Assembly (NCBI GenBank): GCA_000648925.1
Contig: JFHF01000001.1
Span: 1 to 64,000, forward strand
Direction: 5' to 3'
DNA: 64,000 nt
Source of the DNA: Caballeronia jiangsuensis
GTDB taxonomy: Bacteria > Pseudomonadota > Gammaproteobacteria > Burkholderiales > Burkholderiaceae
Position numbers and translations under genes: made by a program
Notes under the pieces: generated by a model
The model's input: only the letters and a program-made list of their open reading frames with translations
What the model was told of the DNA's origin: nothing
Databases searched by the model: none
Shown: one piece after another, positions 17,924 to 27,001 of the stretch
Layout: each line of letters opens with the position of its first letter
Numbering within the stretch: position 1 is the stretch's first letter

Positions 17924-20900
17924 TCACTTCGCCACGACGACCGGAATGCCCTTGAGCGAGGCCGCGCCCTTCATCGTGTCGATGGAGGCGCGCACGGCAT
18001 CGCCCGTCGCCGCTTCGATGCCGATGCGCGCCGCGATGTCGCGTTCGCTGCGCTTGACCATCGCGACGTTCGCGAGCTTCACGTGACCGTAGCCGCGCAC
18101 GCGCTCGAAAAGGGCGGCGAGCGCTTTGATATCGCCCGCGCTGGCGGCGTCGAGCTTGCCGAGGGCGCGCGTCATCGTGATTTCGAAGTCGTCGGCGAGC
18201 TGGCGTTCCATGCGGCGTTCGAGCGTCTTGCCGAAGACATCGAGCGCCGTGCCGCGCAGCGCGCGAATTTTCGCGAGTCCGCCGAGCACCGGCCACATCC
18301 ACTGGCCGAACACCTTCTTCTTCGGCGCGCCATGCGATAGGGCAGGCGGCGCGAGGTTGAACTTCACGGTATAGCTCTCGCCCGCCGTGCCGTCGAACTG
18401 CGCGCCGAGCGCGGCGCGGAACGCCGGGTCCGCATAGAGGCGCGCGACTTCGTATTCGTCCTTCACCGCGAGCAGCTTGTAGAACGAGATCGCGATGGCG
18501 CGCGCGACGGCCTCGTTGCCCGCCGCCTTGTTCACCAGCTTGCGATAACGCGCGACATACTTCGAGCCGCCATAAGCCAGCAGACGTTCCTCGCGATCGC
18601 GGATCAGCTCGGGCAACGACATCCGGTCCATCACGACGCGCTTCGCCAGCACCTGCGCGGTCAGCGCTTCGAGCGCGGCCATGTCCGCCGCCGCGAGACG
18701 GCCGATCGAGAAGGCCAGCTTGTTCGCCGCGACCGCGACATTGTTCAGCTCGATCGCGCGCATCAGCGCCGCGAGCGACAGCGGCACGAGGCCGAGCTGC
18801 CACGCGAAGCCGAGCATCAGGATGTTCGCGCCGATCGTATCGCCGAGAAAACGCTGCGCGAGCGCTTGCGCGTCGCAACTGCGCATCGCGTCGTGCGCGC
18901 CGGGGCCGGCGGCGTGACGCATCTTGTCGAGCAGCGCATCCGCGTGCAGATTCGCTTCCGGGTTCTGCACGAAGCTCGCGTTCGGGATCGCGTGCGTGTT
19001 CACGACGATCTTCGTGCGATCGTGCCGCACCGTCTGCAACGCTTCCGGACTCGCGCCGACGACCATATCGCACGCGAGCAGCAAGTCAGCCTGTTGCGTG
19101 TCGATGCGCACCTGATTGAGCAGCGCGTCCGTCGCGGCGAAGCGCACGAACGACAGCACCGAGCCGCCCTTTTGCGCGAAGCCCATGAAATCGAGCACCG
19201 ACGCGCTCTTGCCTTCCAGATGCGCCGCCATGCTGATGAGCGCGCCGACCGTCACGACGCCCGTGCCGCCGACGCCCGTCACGAGAATGTCGTACGGCGC
19301 CTGGTCGAGAAGGCCTGCCGGTTGCGGCAGCGCATCGACGCGGCGCGCGAGTTCGGCCGGGTCGAACGCGTGACCTTCGGCCTTTTTCAGCTTCGCGCCT
19401 TCGACCGTGACGAAGCTCGGGCAGAAGCCGTTCACGCACGAATAGTCCTTGTTGCACGATGACTGATCGATGCGCCGCTTGCGACCCAGCTCCGTTTCGA
19501 CCGGCTCGACCGAGAGGCAATTCGACTGCACGCCGCAATCGCCGCAGCCTTCGCACACGGCTTCGTTGATGAAGAGGCGCTTGTCCGGATCGGGAAACTC
19601 GCCTTTCTTCCGGCGACGGCGCTTTTCGGCGGCGCAGGTCTGATCGTAGATAAGCACGGTGACGCCCGGCGTGTCGCGCAGGCGGCGCTGCACGTCATCC
19701 AGTTCGCCGCGATGATGAAACGTCGTGCCGCGCGGAAACTGATCTTCGTGGCCTTGATACTTCTCCGGCTCGTCGCTCACGACGACCAGGAGCGCGATGC
19801 CTTCCGCTTCCACCTGCCGCGCGATCTGCGGCACCGAAATGCTGCCGTCGACCGGCTGGCCGCCCGTCATCGCGACGGCGTCGTTATAGAGAATCTTGTA
19901 CGTGATGTTCGCCTTCGCGGCCACGGCCTGACGAATCGCGAGAATGCCCGAATGGAAGTAGGTGCCGTCGCCGAGATTCTGAAAGACGTGCGGCGTTTTC
20001 GTGAACATCGAATGCGACGCCCAGTCGACGCCTTCGCCGCCCATCTGGATCAGACCGGTGGTGTCGCGCTCCATCCACGACGCCATGAAGTGACAGCCGA
20101 TGCCCGCCTGCGCGACCGAGCCTTCCGGCACCTTCGTCGACGTGTTGTGCGGGCAGCCCGAGCAGAAGTAGGGCGTGCGCTTAACAGAATCGGCGACGTT
20201 CGAGAGGATGTTCGGCGCGACCAGATCGACGACCTTGTCGCGGCGATCGAGCGCAGGCTTGTGACGCGCGAGCCAGTCGGCGAAAACCGGCAGCACGCGC
20301 GACGGACGCAATTCGCCGAGCGCGGAAAGAAGCTGCGCGCCGTCGCGCGCGTTCTTGCCGATCACGATCGGCCGCGCGCCTTCGACGCGGTTGTACAGGT
20401 GATCCTTGATCTGCTGCTCGATGACCGGTCCTTTCTCCTCGATCACGAGCACTTCGCTCAAACCTTCGACGAACGTCTCAAGCCGCGTCGTTTCAAGCGG
20501 ATACGACAGCCCGACCTTGTAGATGCGCACGCCGGCGGCGTCGAGATCGTCGATGGTGAGTTCGAGACGGCGTAGCGCTTCCATCAGATCGAGATGCGCC
20601 TTGCCGCACGTCACGATGCCGACGTTCGCACGCGGGCTCGGCGCGATCCACTTGTCGATGCTGTTCGCGCGGGCGAAGTGACGCACGGCGTCGATCTTCG
20701 CGGCGAGGCGCGCTTCGATCGTCAGGCTCGGCAGGTCGGGCCAGCGGTTGTGCAGGCCGCCCGGCGGCGGCGTGAAATCGGCGGGCGCTTGCCAGTCGGT
20801 GCGGATCGCGTCGAGATCGACGGTCGAGCCGGATTCGACCGTCTCCGAAATCGCCTTGAAGCCGATCCACGCGCCCGAGAAACGCGACAGCGCCCAGCCG

Positions 20901-21490
20901 TAGAGGCCGAACTCCAGCATGTCCGCGACGTTCGACGGATTCACCACCGGCATGTGCCACGAGATCATCGTCTGGTCGCTCTGATGCGGCATCGACGACG
21001 ACACGCAGCCGTGATCGTCGCCCGCTACCACCAGCACGCCACCGTGCGGCGACGAGCCGTACGCGTTGCCGTGCTTGAGCGCATCGCCCGCGCGATCGAC
21101 GCCCGGGCCCTTGCCGTACCACATCGCGAACACGCCATCGACGGTGCGTTCTTCATCCGATTCCACGCGCTGCGTGCCGAGCACGGCGGTGCCGCCGAGT
21201 TCTTCGTTGATCGCGGGCAGAAAGCGCACATCGTGCGACGCGAGCAGTTTCTTCGCCTTCCACAATTGCTGATCGACCATGCCGAGCGGCGAGCCGCGAT
21301 AACCGCTGACGAATCCGGCGGTGTTCAGATTGGCGGCGCGATCGCGTTCGCGCTGCATCAGGACGAGGCGCACGAGCGCCTGCGTGCCGGTGAGGAAGAT
21401 TCGGCCTTTGGTGGCGCTCAGGTTGTCGCTGAGCTGGTAGTCCGACAGCGCGGGAGGAAAAAATGCATCGGCGGGGACGCGCGCGTTCAT
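17924..21490 (-). CDS. Fused indolepyruvate ferredoxin oxidoreductase (alpha-beta type)
   Basis: A 1188-residue enzyme that oxidatively decarboxylates aryl-2-oxoacids (indolepyruvate and relatives) to acyl-CoA, passing electrons to ferredoxin. Order: pyrimidine and TPP-binding alpha regions (about 30-600); a Cys-rich iron-sulfur segment (about 645-700) with CEGCGDC and later CNKDYSCVNGFCP; then the gamma domain from about 730 with a GVGGTGVVTVG nucleotide-type motif. The single-chain form of this size is common in proteobacteria, while archaea have separate IorA and IorB. Start 21490 follows TCTGGAGATTTC. It is divergent from a GST gene across 248 bases containing an inverted repeat. Confidence 0.92.
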   Translation of the reverse strand: MNARVPADAFFPPALSDYQLSDNLSATKGRIFLTGTQALVRLVLMQRERDRAANLNTAGFVSGYRGSPLGMVDQQLWKAKKLLASHDVRFLPAINEELGGTAVLGTQRVESDEERTVDGVFAMWYGKGPGVDRAGDALKHGNAYGSSPHGGVLVVAGDDHGCVSSSMPHQSDQTMISWHMPVVNPSNVADMLEFGLYGWALSRFSGAWIGFKAISETVESGSTVDLDAIRTDWQAPADFTPPPGGLHNRWPDLPSLTIEARLAAKIDAVRHFARANSIDKWIAPSPRANVGIVTCGKAHLDLMEALRRLELTIDDLDAAGVRIYKVGLSYPLETTRLETFVEGLSEVLVIEEKGPVIEQQIKDHLYNRVEGARPIVIGKNARDGAQLLSALGELRPSRVLPVFADWLARHKPALDRRDKVVDLVAPNILSNVADSVKRTPYFCSGCPHNTSTKVPEGSVAQAGIGCHFMASWMERDTTGLIQMGGEGVDWASHSMFTKTPHVFQNLGDGTYFHSGILAIRQAVAAKANITYKILYNDAVAMTGGQPVDGSISVPQIARQVEAEGIALLVVVSDEPEKYQGHEDQFPRGTTFHHRGELDDVQRRLRDTPGVTVLIYDQTCAAEKRRRRKKGEFPDPDKRLFINEAVCEGCGDCGVQSNCLSVEPVETELGRKRRIDQSSCNKDYSCVNGFCPSFVTVEGAKLKKAEGHAFDPAELARRVDALPQPAGLLDQAPYDILVTGVGGTGVVTVGALISMAAHLEGKSASVLDFMGFAQKGGSVLSFVRFAATDALLNQVRIDTQQADLLLACDMVVGASPEALQTVRHDRTKIVVNTHAIPNASFVQNPEANLHADALLDKMRHAAGPGAHDAMRSCDAQALAQRFLGDTIGANILMLGFAWQLGLVPLSLAALMRAIELNNVAVAANKLAFSIGRLAAADMAALEALTAQVLAKRVVMDRMSLPELIRDREERLLAYGGSKYVARYRKLVNKAAGNEAVARAIAISFYKLLAVKDEYEVARLYADPAFRAALGAQFDGTAGESYTVKFNLAPPALSHGAPKKKVFGQWMWPVLGGLAKIRALRGTALDVFGKTLERRMERQLADDFEITMTRALGKLDAASAGDIKALAALFERVRGYGHVKLANVAMVKRSERDIAARIGIEAATGDAVRASIDTMKGAASLKGIPVVVAK

Positions 21491-21530
21491 GAAATCTCCA
21501 GAGTCTTTTTTTGAGATGCGGGGCAATGCG

Positions 21531-21558
21531 ACATTCTTTGCCGACAAATGCAGAATGT
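21531..21558. repeat. Inverted repeat in the divergent iorAB-type / GST promoter region
   Basis: ACATTCT (21531-21537) and AGAATGT (21552-21558) are perfect 7-base arms 14 bases apart, 41 bases upstream of the oxidoreductase start. The position and arm spacing suit a regulator site; the regulator is unknown. Confidence 0.4.
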
Positions 21559-21738
21559 TTTTGCGCACTCGTCGCGATTCCGCGCACATCGAGAAGCAAT
21601 GGCCTCATTTTTGAGATTAGCGGGAGGAATTTTTCTCGATCCCTTTTGCTTACGCGTAAACCCGATGCCGTGCGCCGCGCGATTCGCGGGGTTTTGGGGC
21701 TAACCTGAACGCATCGAAAGACAACGAAAACGACGCCG

Positions 21739-22389
21739 ATGAAGCTCTTCTACTGGCCGAAGACGCGCGCCTTCCGCGCGCTGTGGATGCTCGAAGAAAT
21801 GCGCGTGCCGTATCAGCTCGAATTCGTGAACATTCGGGCGGGGGCGCAGAACGATCCGAACTTCTGCCGCGTCAATCCGATGTCGAAGCTGCCCGCGCTG
21901 GAAGACGGCAGCGTGCGCGTGGCCGAATCGGGCGCGGTGCTGCTTTATCTCGCGGATCGCTATCCGGAGACCGCGCTCGGCGTGCCGATGCACGACCCTT
22001 CGCGCGGCCGCTTTCTTCAATGGATGTTTTTCACCGGCTCGTGTCTCGAACCCGCGATGGCCGAGCGCATGACCGGCGCGCCGGGCAACACGGTGAGTTT
22101 CGGCTGGGGCGACTTGACGCGCGTCGAGCAAGCGATCGAGAACGCGCTGGAAGAAGGGCCGTGGCTGCTCGGCGAACAATTCACCGCCGCCGATATTCTC
22201 GCGGCGAGCACGCTGCGGATCGCGTTCATCGCGAAACTGCTCGAACCGGAGGGCGTGCTCTTCGATTACGTAGAGCGCTCGCTCGCGCGTGAAGGCTACG
22301 AACGCGCGTCAGCGATCGATCATCGCGAGGCCGAGCGGCTCGCGTTGAATACCCACGTGGGTCTCGCGCAGCCGTCGAACGAAAATTAG
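21739..22389 (+). CDS. Glutathione S-transferase family protein
   Basis: A 216-residue GST. The thioredoxin-like N-terminal domain (1-80) has the cis-Pro segment MSKLPALED and the GSH-binding ESGAVLLYLADRY motif. The all-helical C-terminal domain includes the N-capping GEQFTAADIL. The N-terminal KLFYWPKTRAFRALWMLEE stretch provides a candidate catalytic Tyr or Ser region; the substrate is unknown. It ends 4 bases inside the convergent small gene at 22386-22631. Confidence 0.9.
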   Translation: MKLFYWPKTRAFRALWMLEEMRVPYQLEFVNIRAGAQNDPNFCRVNPMSKLPALEDGSVRVAESGAVLLYLADRYPETALGVPMHDPSRGRFLQWMFFTGSCLEPAMAERMTGAPGNTVSFGWGDLTRVEQAIENALEEGPWLLGEQFTAADILAASTLRIAFIAKLLEPEGVLFDYVERSLAREGYERASAIDHREAERLALNTHVGLAQPSNEN

Positions 22390-22631
22390 GGAAACGCGCG
22401 TGGTTTCGGAATGCCCGCGCCGGCTTCGATATCCGAGACGGCGCGCTGATGCGCGAGCTCGACGGCTTCGGCCTTGTCGGCGAGACCATCATCGCCGCCG
22501 ACGGTCGTCCACGGCTGAACGGCCTTGTCGTGATGACGGATCTCGTATTCCGCGTCCCAGCGCGAGCCTTGCAGCTCAACCGCCCTCACGTGGATGGCGT
22601 AGACGCCGTATAGGAAGATCTGTTCCGGCAT
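22386..22631 (-). CDS. Conserved hypothetical protein, 81 residues
   Basis: Not recognised. It is a small soluble protein with an aromatic N-terminal strand (MPEQIFLYGVYAIHVRAVEL), a WDAEYEIRHHDKAV segment and an acidic Ala-rich helix (DKAEAVELAHQRAVSDIEAG). It lies 66 bases downstream of another small gene on the same strand, and both share a strand-then-acidic-helix layout, suggesting one transcript and possibly related folds. The 3' end overlaps the convergent GST gene by 4 bases. Codon usage matches neighbours. Confidence 0.6.
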   Translation of the reverse strand: MPEQIFLYGVYAIHVRAVELQGSRWDAEYEIRHHDKAVQPWTTVGGDDGLADKAEAVELAHQRAVSDIEAGAGIPKPRAFP

Positions 22632-22697
22632 ATGTCCTCCGATGCAGCCGGGAGGCGCCGCGAAGCTCCAGCGCCACGCGCCGCCATGGCCGCCTGG

Positions 22698-22919
22698 CTA
22701 CAGTTCGATTTCCCCGAGGATGCGGTGCGCGAGCGCCCGCGCTTCGTTGAGCGCTTCTTCTTCGTTGCCCGATTCGGCTTCCACTTCGTAGAGCGTCGCA
22801 TCGGTATCCTCGCCGTCGTCGCGGGCGAGCGAGACGAGGCCCTGGAACTTGCCGCCGTCGACGGTGCGTACACCGATCGTCGCGGTATAGATGCCTTTCG
22901 TGTAGGTGGTGTCTTCCAT
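22698..22919 (-). CDS. Conserved hypothetical protein, 73 residues
   Basis: Not recognised. It is a small acidic soluble protein: N-terminal strands (YTKGIYTATIGVRTVDGGKF) and a C-terminal helix rich in Glu and Ala (GNEEEALNEARALAHRILGE). No signal peptide or membrane segment. ATG at 22919 is preceded on its strand by GGAGGCGAATCCAC, a good ribosome site. Upstream partner of the small gene at 22386-22631. Confidence 0.65.
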   Translation of the reverse strand: MEDTTYTKGIYTATIGVRTVDGGKFQGLVSLARDDGEDTDATLYEVEAESGNEEEALNEARALAHRILGEIEL

Positions 22920-22994
22920 GTGGATTCGCCTCCAGGCAAGGACGAACCCATGCTAGCACGCTGATATGTAACGCGTGCGACGCGCTTTTTCAGA

Positions 22995-23906
22995 TCACGT
23001 CAACAGATCTTCGACCTCTTCCAGCGAAGGCGAATGCGCGCCCGAATGACGGCACGCCGCCGCGCCCGCCGCGAGCGCGAATTTCAGGTGATCGGGCCAG
23101 TCGCCGTGGCGCGCCATCAGGCTATAGAGCAATCCGCCGATGGACGCATCGCCCGCGCCGACCGTATCCGCCACTTCGACGCTCGGCGGGCGCGCGCTGT
23201 ATTGCTGGTCGCCGGCGTAGAGCGTCGCCTGGCCCGACCCGCGCGTGACGAGCACGGTGGCTTGCGGATTCATCGAGCGGATTTTCGAGAGCGCGTCCGC
23301 TTCGGGCATGCCCTTGAAGAGCATGTGCAGATCCTCGTCCGATACCTTGATGAGATCGGCGAGGCTCGCCATGTTGCGCAGGATCGGCTCGTAGCCGTGC
23401 TCCATCAGATTGCGATAGTTCGGATCGAAGCTGATCTTCACGCCGTGCTCGCGCAATTGGCGGGCGAGCGCGGCGAGCGTCGCGCCGAGCGGCTGGCGCA
23501 CGAGGCTGATGCAGCCGAAGTGCGCCCACTTCACGCGCTCCATCCATCCTTGCGGCAGCCGCGACGGGTCGAACGCCAGATCCGCGCCGTTCTCGCCCAT
23601 GAAGTAGTACGTCGGCGGCTGCGTCTTGTGGACGATCGCGAGCAGCGGCGGACGTTCGACGCGCTGCATGAAGCGCATGTCGAGCCCCGTCGAGGCGCTC
23701 GCTTCCCACAGATCGTCGGAGAAATTGTCCGTGCCGAGCGAGCCGGCGCAGGCCGTCGGCAGCCCGAGCCGTGCGACCGCGCGCGCGACGTTCCAGCCCG
23801 CGCCACCCGGACGCGAAAGCCAGCTCGACACGTCGGTGCGGATCATGTCGGTGAGGATGTCGCCTGCCGAGACGAATTGCGGGAAGGTGGTTTGCTCGCT
23901 AGCCAT
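22995..23906 (-). CDS. PfkB-family sugar kinase (probable fructokinase)
   Basis: A 303-residue ribokinase-fold kinase. The N-terminal part has AGDIL and RPGGAGWNVARAVARLG, the PfkB signature 1 region. The C-terminal signature 2 is VADTVGAGDASIGGLL, with catalytic Asp in GAGD. It is the last gene of a LacI-isomerase-kinase operon and starts 5 bases after the isomerase stop. If the isomerase makes fructose, this enzyme would phosphorylate it to fructose-6-phosphate; that substrate is inferred from context. An in-frame extension upstream is not coding. Confidence 0.87.
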   Translation of the reverse strand: MASEQTTFPQFVSAGDILTDMIRTDVSSWLSRPGGAGWNVARAVARLGLPTACAGSLGTDNFSDDLWEASASTGLDMRFMQRVERPPLLAIVHKTQPPTYYFMGENGADLAFDPSRLPQGWMERVKWAHFGCISLVRQPLGATLAALARQLREHGVKISFDPNYRNLMEHGYEPILRNMASLADLIKVSDEDLHMLFKGMPEADALSKIRSMNPQATVLVTRGSGQATLYAGDQQYSARPPSVEVADTVGAGDASIGGLLYSLMARHGDWPDHLKFALAAGAAACRHSGAHSPSLEEVEDLLT

Positions 23907-23911
23907 TCTGG

Positions 23912-25165
23912 TCACCGTTGAGTCGAAGTCGGGCCGAGCGCGTTCAGCACTTCGTAGCACGCGCCCATGGTGTGATAGTCGGTCTTGCCGGCGGGACTTT
24001 TCTCGTCGCCGTACTTGCGGTTGTCGCACGTGAGAATGCGATACCACGCGCCGTATTCGTGATCGACGAAATGCGCCCAGCTATAGCGCCACAGTTCGTC
24101 GTAGCAGTCCCAGAAACGCTCGCGGCCCGTGCGGGCGCCGAGCAGCGCCGCCGCCGCGAAGCTTTCCGCCTGCACCCAGAAATATTTGTCGTGGTCGCAG
24201 ATGGTGTCGTCCGGGCCGAAGCCGTAATAGAGGCCGCCGTGTCGGCTGTCCCACGCGCGATTGAAGCCGGCATCGAACAGTTCCACGGCGCGCGGCGCGA
24301 GCCACGGCAGCGCGCGATGCCGCTCGAGAATCAGCAGAAGCTTCGCCCATTCGATCTGATGACCCGGCTGGAAGCCCCACGGACGGAAGATGTTCGAGCT
24401 GTCCGATTCGTTGTAGTGCCAGTCCACGGACCAGTCGCGGTGAAAGTGCTCCCAGACTAGCCCATTCGACAGCCTCGCCTGACGCAGCGTGATATTGCCC
24501 GCGATTTTTTCCGCGCGATCCAGATAGATGACGTGACCCGTCGCCTCGTACGCGGCGAGGAGCGCCTCGGTCGCGTGCATGTTCGCGTTCTGGCCGCGAT
24601 AGTCCGAAAGCTGCCAGTCGGGCGTGGCTTCGTCGGCGTAGAGGCCGGCGTCGGCGTCCCAGAAACGCCGCTCCATGAGCGCGAACGTTTCGTCGATCAT
24701 CGGCTTTGCTTCGTCGATGCCCGCCATCGCCGCGTGCGCGCATGCGAGCAGCACGAACGCCGTGCCGTAGCAATGGCGCGTGCCGTCGAGCGTGCGCTTC
24801 TGCCCGTCGCGCCACTCGACTTCCCAGTCGTAGCCTTCGTTGGCGGCGTCCCAGTGCGCATCGCGCAGGAATTCGAAAGCGTGGCGCGCGTCGGCTTGAT
24901 AGCTCGCGTCGCCGAAATGGCGATATGCCATCGCGTAATTGAAGACGAAGCGCGTGCTGCTGACGAGGTGGCGTGTCGTGCGATCGTAGACGCTGCCGTC
25001 GTCCTTGAAGAAATGAAAGAAGCCGCCGGACGGGTCGCGTGCGTTGGGCGCGTAGAACGCGAGCGTGTCGCGCACGTGCGAGAGCAGGAAGTCGCGGCTG
25101 CGGAAGTCGATCGCGCGTTCTGCTGGCACTGCTTGCGCGACGGCAGGTGAGGCGGTCATGTTCAT
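23912..25165 (-). CDS. AGE-family sugar isomerase/epimerase (probable mannose isomerase)
   Basis: A 417-residue (alpha/alpha)6-barrel enzyme of the N-acylglucosamine 2-epimerase superfamily. Family blocks are present: HLVSSTRFVFNYA, GTRHCYGTAFVLLA, NIFRPWGFQPGHQIEWAKLL with the catalytic-type His, KYFWVQAESFAAAALL, and the C-terminal KTDYHTMGACYEVL with the second His. The family includes D-mannose isomerase, N-acylglucosamine epimerase and cellobiose epimerase. The neighbouring fructokinase-like gene favours mannose to fructose isomerisation. Its start overlaps the LacI stop by 4 bases (ATGA). Confidence 0.87.
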   Translation of the reverse strand: MNMTASPAVAQAVPAERAIDFRSRDFLLSHVRDTLAFYAPNARDPSGGFFHFFKDDGSVYDRTTRHLVSSTRFVFNYAMAYRHFGDASYQADARHAFEFLRDAHWDAANEGYDWEVEWRDGQKRTLDGTRHCYGTAFVLLACAHAAMAGIDEAKPMIDETFALMERRFWDADAGLYADEATPDWQLSDYRGQNANMHATEALLAAYEATGHVIYLDRAEKIAGNITLRQARLSNGLVWEHFHRDWSVDWHYNESDSSNIFRPWGFQPGHQIEWAKLLLILERHRALPWLAPRAVELFDAGFNRAWDSRHGGLYYGFGPDDTICDHDKYFWVQAESFAAAALLGARTGRERFWDCYDELWRYSWAHFVDHEYGAWYRILTCDNRKYGDEKSPAGKTDYHTMGACYEVLNALGPTSTQR

Positions 25166-26181
25166 GGCGTGCTGATGTCCTGTTTCGTGCCCGAGCTCGC
25201 GCGAGGAACGAAATTGACGGCGACGAGCGTGTCGGCCTGGCTCGGCGGGCTCGATTGATCTTCCAACAGCAACTCGACGCCGCGGCGCCCGAGCGCTTCC
25301 TTGTCGACGGTCACGGTCGAAAGCGGCGGCGTGCTTTGCGCGGCGGCCGGAATGTCGTCGAAACCGACGAACGCGACGTCATCCGGCACGCGCAGCCCGT
25401 GCGCGAGACAGACACGCATCGCGGCGAGGGCCGCTGCATCGTTATAGGCGAAAACCGCGTCGGGCAGGGGACTGGATTGCGCGCGGGCGTCGGCGATCAG
25501 GCGCTCCATCGCGTCGGCGGCGGCGAGATCGGCGGGCAGGCCCGGCTGCGTGACGATTTCCAGTGTCGGATCGAAAAGCTGGCCGGCATCGAAATACGCC
25601 TTGCGATAGCCGAGCGCGCGCTGCGCGATGCTGTAATGCGCGAGCGATCCGCCGATGAACGCGATACGCCGCCGTCCTTGCGCGAAAAGATGCTGCATGG
25701 CGAGCGACGCGCCTTTCACGTTGTCGATATTCACAGAGCGAAAGCCCGGCGCGCGCAAATCGATGAGCACGGTAGGGCGCGCGAGCGAATGCAGATGCGC
25801 GAGCAGTTCCGGCTCGACGAAGCCCGCGACCGCGATGGCGTCGGGCGCGTGCAGGCGCATCTGCTGCGCGAGATCCTGCGTCGGGCCAGCCGTGAGCACG
25901 GACGGCACGAGCCGCCGCTCGCGACACGCTTCCTCGAAACCGTTCAGCACGTGCGAGAAAAAAGGGCTGACGGCGAAATTGTTGTGCTGCCGATGCAGCA
26001 GAAAGGTCACGCGACGAATGCGCGTGCGCAACTGTCCCGAGTCGTAGCCGAGTTGTTGCGCGACTTCGACGACGCGCACGCGCGTCGCTTCGGACAAGCC
26101 CGGTTGATTCTTGAGCGCGCGTGACACCGTCCCGATCGAGACGCTTGCCGCACGCGCGACATCGCGAATGGTTGTGGCCAT
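25162..26181 (-). CDS. LacI-family transcriptional regulator
   Basis: A 339-residue repressor. The N-terminal helix-turn-helix (TIRDVARAASVSIGTVSRAL, about 3-22) and hinge are followed by a periplasmic-binding-type sensor domain ending in the DDIPAAAQSTPPLSTV block typical of the family. First gene of the operon with the AGE isomerase and PfkB kinase, so it probably represses its own operon and responds to a sugar of that pathway. A LacI-type palindrome lies 113 bases upstream of its ATG, next to a -10 element. Confidence 0.92.
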   Translation of the reverse strand: MATTIRDVARAASVSIGTVSRALKNQPGLSEATRVRVVEVAQQLGYDSGQLRTRIRRVTFLLHRQHNNFAVSPFFSHVLNGFEEACRERRLVPSVLTAGPTQDLAQQMRLHAPDAIAVAGFVEPELLAHLHSLARPTVLIDLRAPGFRSVNIDNVKGASLAMQHLFAQGRRRIAFIGGSLAHYSIAQRALGYRKAYFDAGQLFDPTLEIVTQPGLPADLAAADAMERLIADARAQSSPLPDAVFAYNDAAALAAMRVCLAHGLRVPDDVAFVGFDDIPAAAQSTPPLSTVTVDKEALGRRGVELLLEDQSSPPSQADTLVAVNFVPRASSGTKQDISTP

Positions 26182-26273
26182 CGTGGTGTTCTCTGTCTCC
26201 GCCTGTTTTCGGCTGTTCTTTTGGTCCGCGCGAATGTTTATCGCGCATGACCGGTTCGCATTGTTGGGGCGAT

Positions 26274-26307
26274 TGTATAGTAAAAAAGCCGGAATTTACG
26301 CGTAGAT
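26274..26307 (-). promoter_or_regulatory. Promoter -10 and LacI-type operator for the sugar operon
   Basis: On the minus strand TATACA (complement of 26274-26279) can be the -10. Fifteen bases upstream is ATTTACGCGTAGAT (26294-26307, plus-strand reading), a palindrome matching at 12 of 14 positions around a central CG, as LacI-family operators do. It would cover the -35 region. Confidence 0.5.
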
Positions 26308-26386
26308 TAGATTGGAGAAAACCAGTAGAGCCTTGTTGTATATGAGATTCCTTGCAGTCTGTTTGTTTAGTAAAAGTCAGAAAACG

Positions 26387-27001
26387 CTATACCGATGCTT
26401 CCCGGTCGTGGATCGAGCGCTTGTCGGGCGTCCACACGTCGAGAACCAGGTCGTCGTCCCAGTAGTGGCTGAGCAGCGGCAGACTCATGCGGCCGCGCAA
26501 CTTCGCGTGAACCTCGTCGCCATGCTGCTCCCAGCCTTCGATCGGCCGACGCCAATGACACGCGACGACAGCGCCATCCCGCGACAGCGTCTGATGTATG
26601 TGCTCGACGATATGCCAAAGCTGCGGTTCGTCAAGGTAATAGCCGATCTCGCTGATCACGACGAGATCGAACTTGCCGCTTGGCCAGACATCGGGCAAGA
26701 GCATCTGCTGGACGGTTACGTTGGAACACTCCGCGACGCGTTGCCGCGTGAGCGCGACGGCGTCCTCGGCGATATCCGTGGCGACTAGTTCGTCGCAGCG
26801 CTGCGCCAGCAGGGCGGTCAGTTCGCCATTGCCGCAGCCGGGCTCGAATGCGCGCGCGTAACGCTCATGGGGAAGCGAGGCCAGCATGAGCGAGCGCTTG
26901 CGCCGTTCATACCATCGATTTCTGATCTTCCAGGGATCGTCGTCGTGTCGATACAGGTTATCGAAGTACTGCTTAGTATTGTCGCTGGTGTTGTTGTTCA
27001 T
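26387..27001 (-). CDS. NodS-like class I SAM-dependent methyltransferase
   Basis: A 204-residue methyltransferase. The SAM motif FEPGCGNGELTALLA is at about 52-66, and the acidic motif II lies in LVATDIAED. The early block DDPWKIRNRWYERRKRSLML is the signature of the NodS family, whose founder N-methylates a deacetylated sugar in Nod-factor synthesis. It is last in a three-gene overlapping operon and starts within the stop of the PIG-L deacetylase (ATGA, 26998-27001). Substrate unknown. No gene follows before the LacI operon; in other genomes I recall a glycosyltransferase in such clusters, and none is present here. Confidence 0.85.
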   Translation of the reverse strand: MNNNTSDNTKQYFDNLYRHDDDPWKIRNRWYERRKRSLMLASLPHERYARAFEPGCGNGELTALLAQRCDELVATDIAEDAVALTRQRVAECSNVTVQQMLLPDVWPSGKFDLVVISEIGYYLDEPQLWHIVEHIHQTLSRDGAVVACHWRRPIEGWEQHGDEVHAKLRGRMSLPLLSHYWDDDLVLDVWTPDKRSIHDREASV

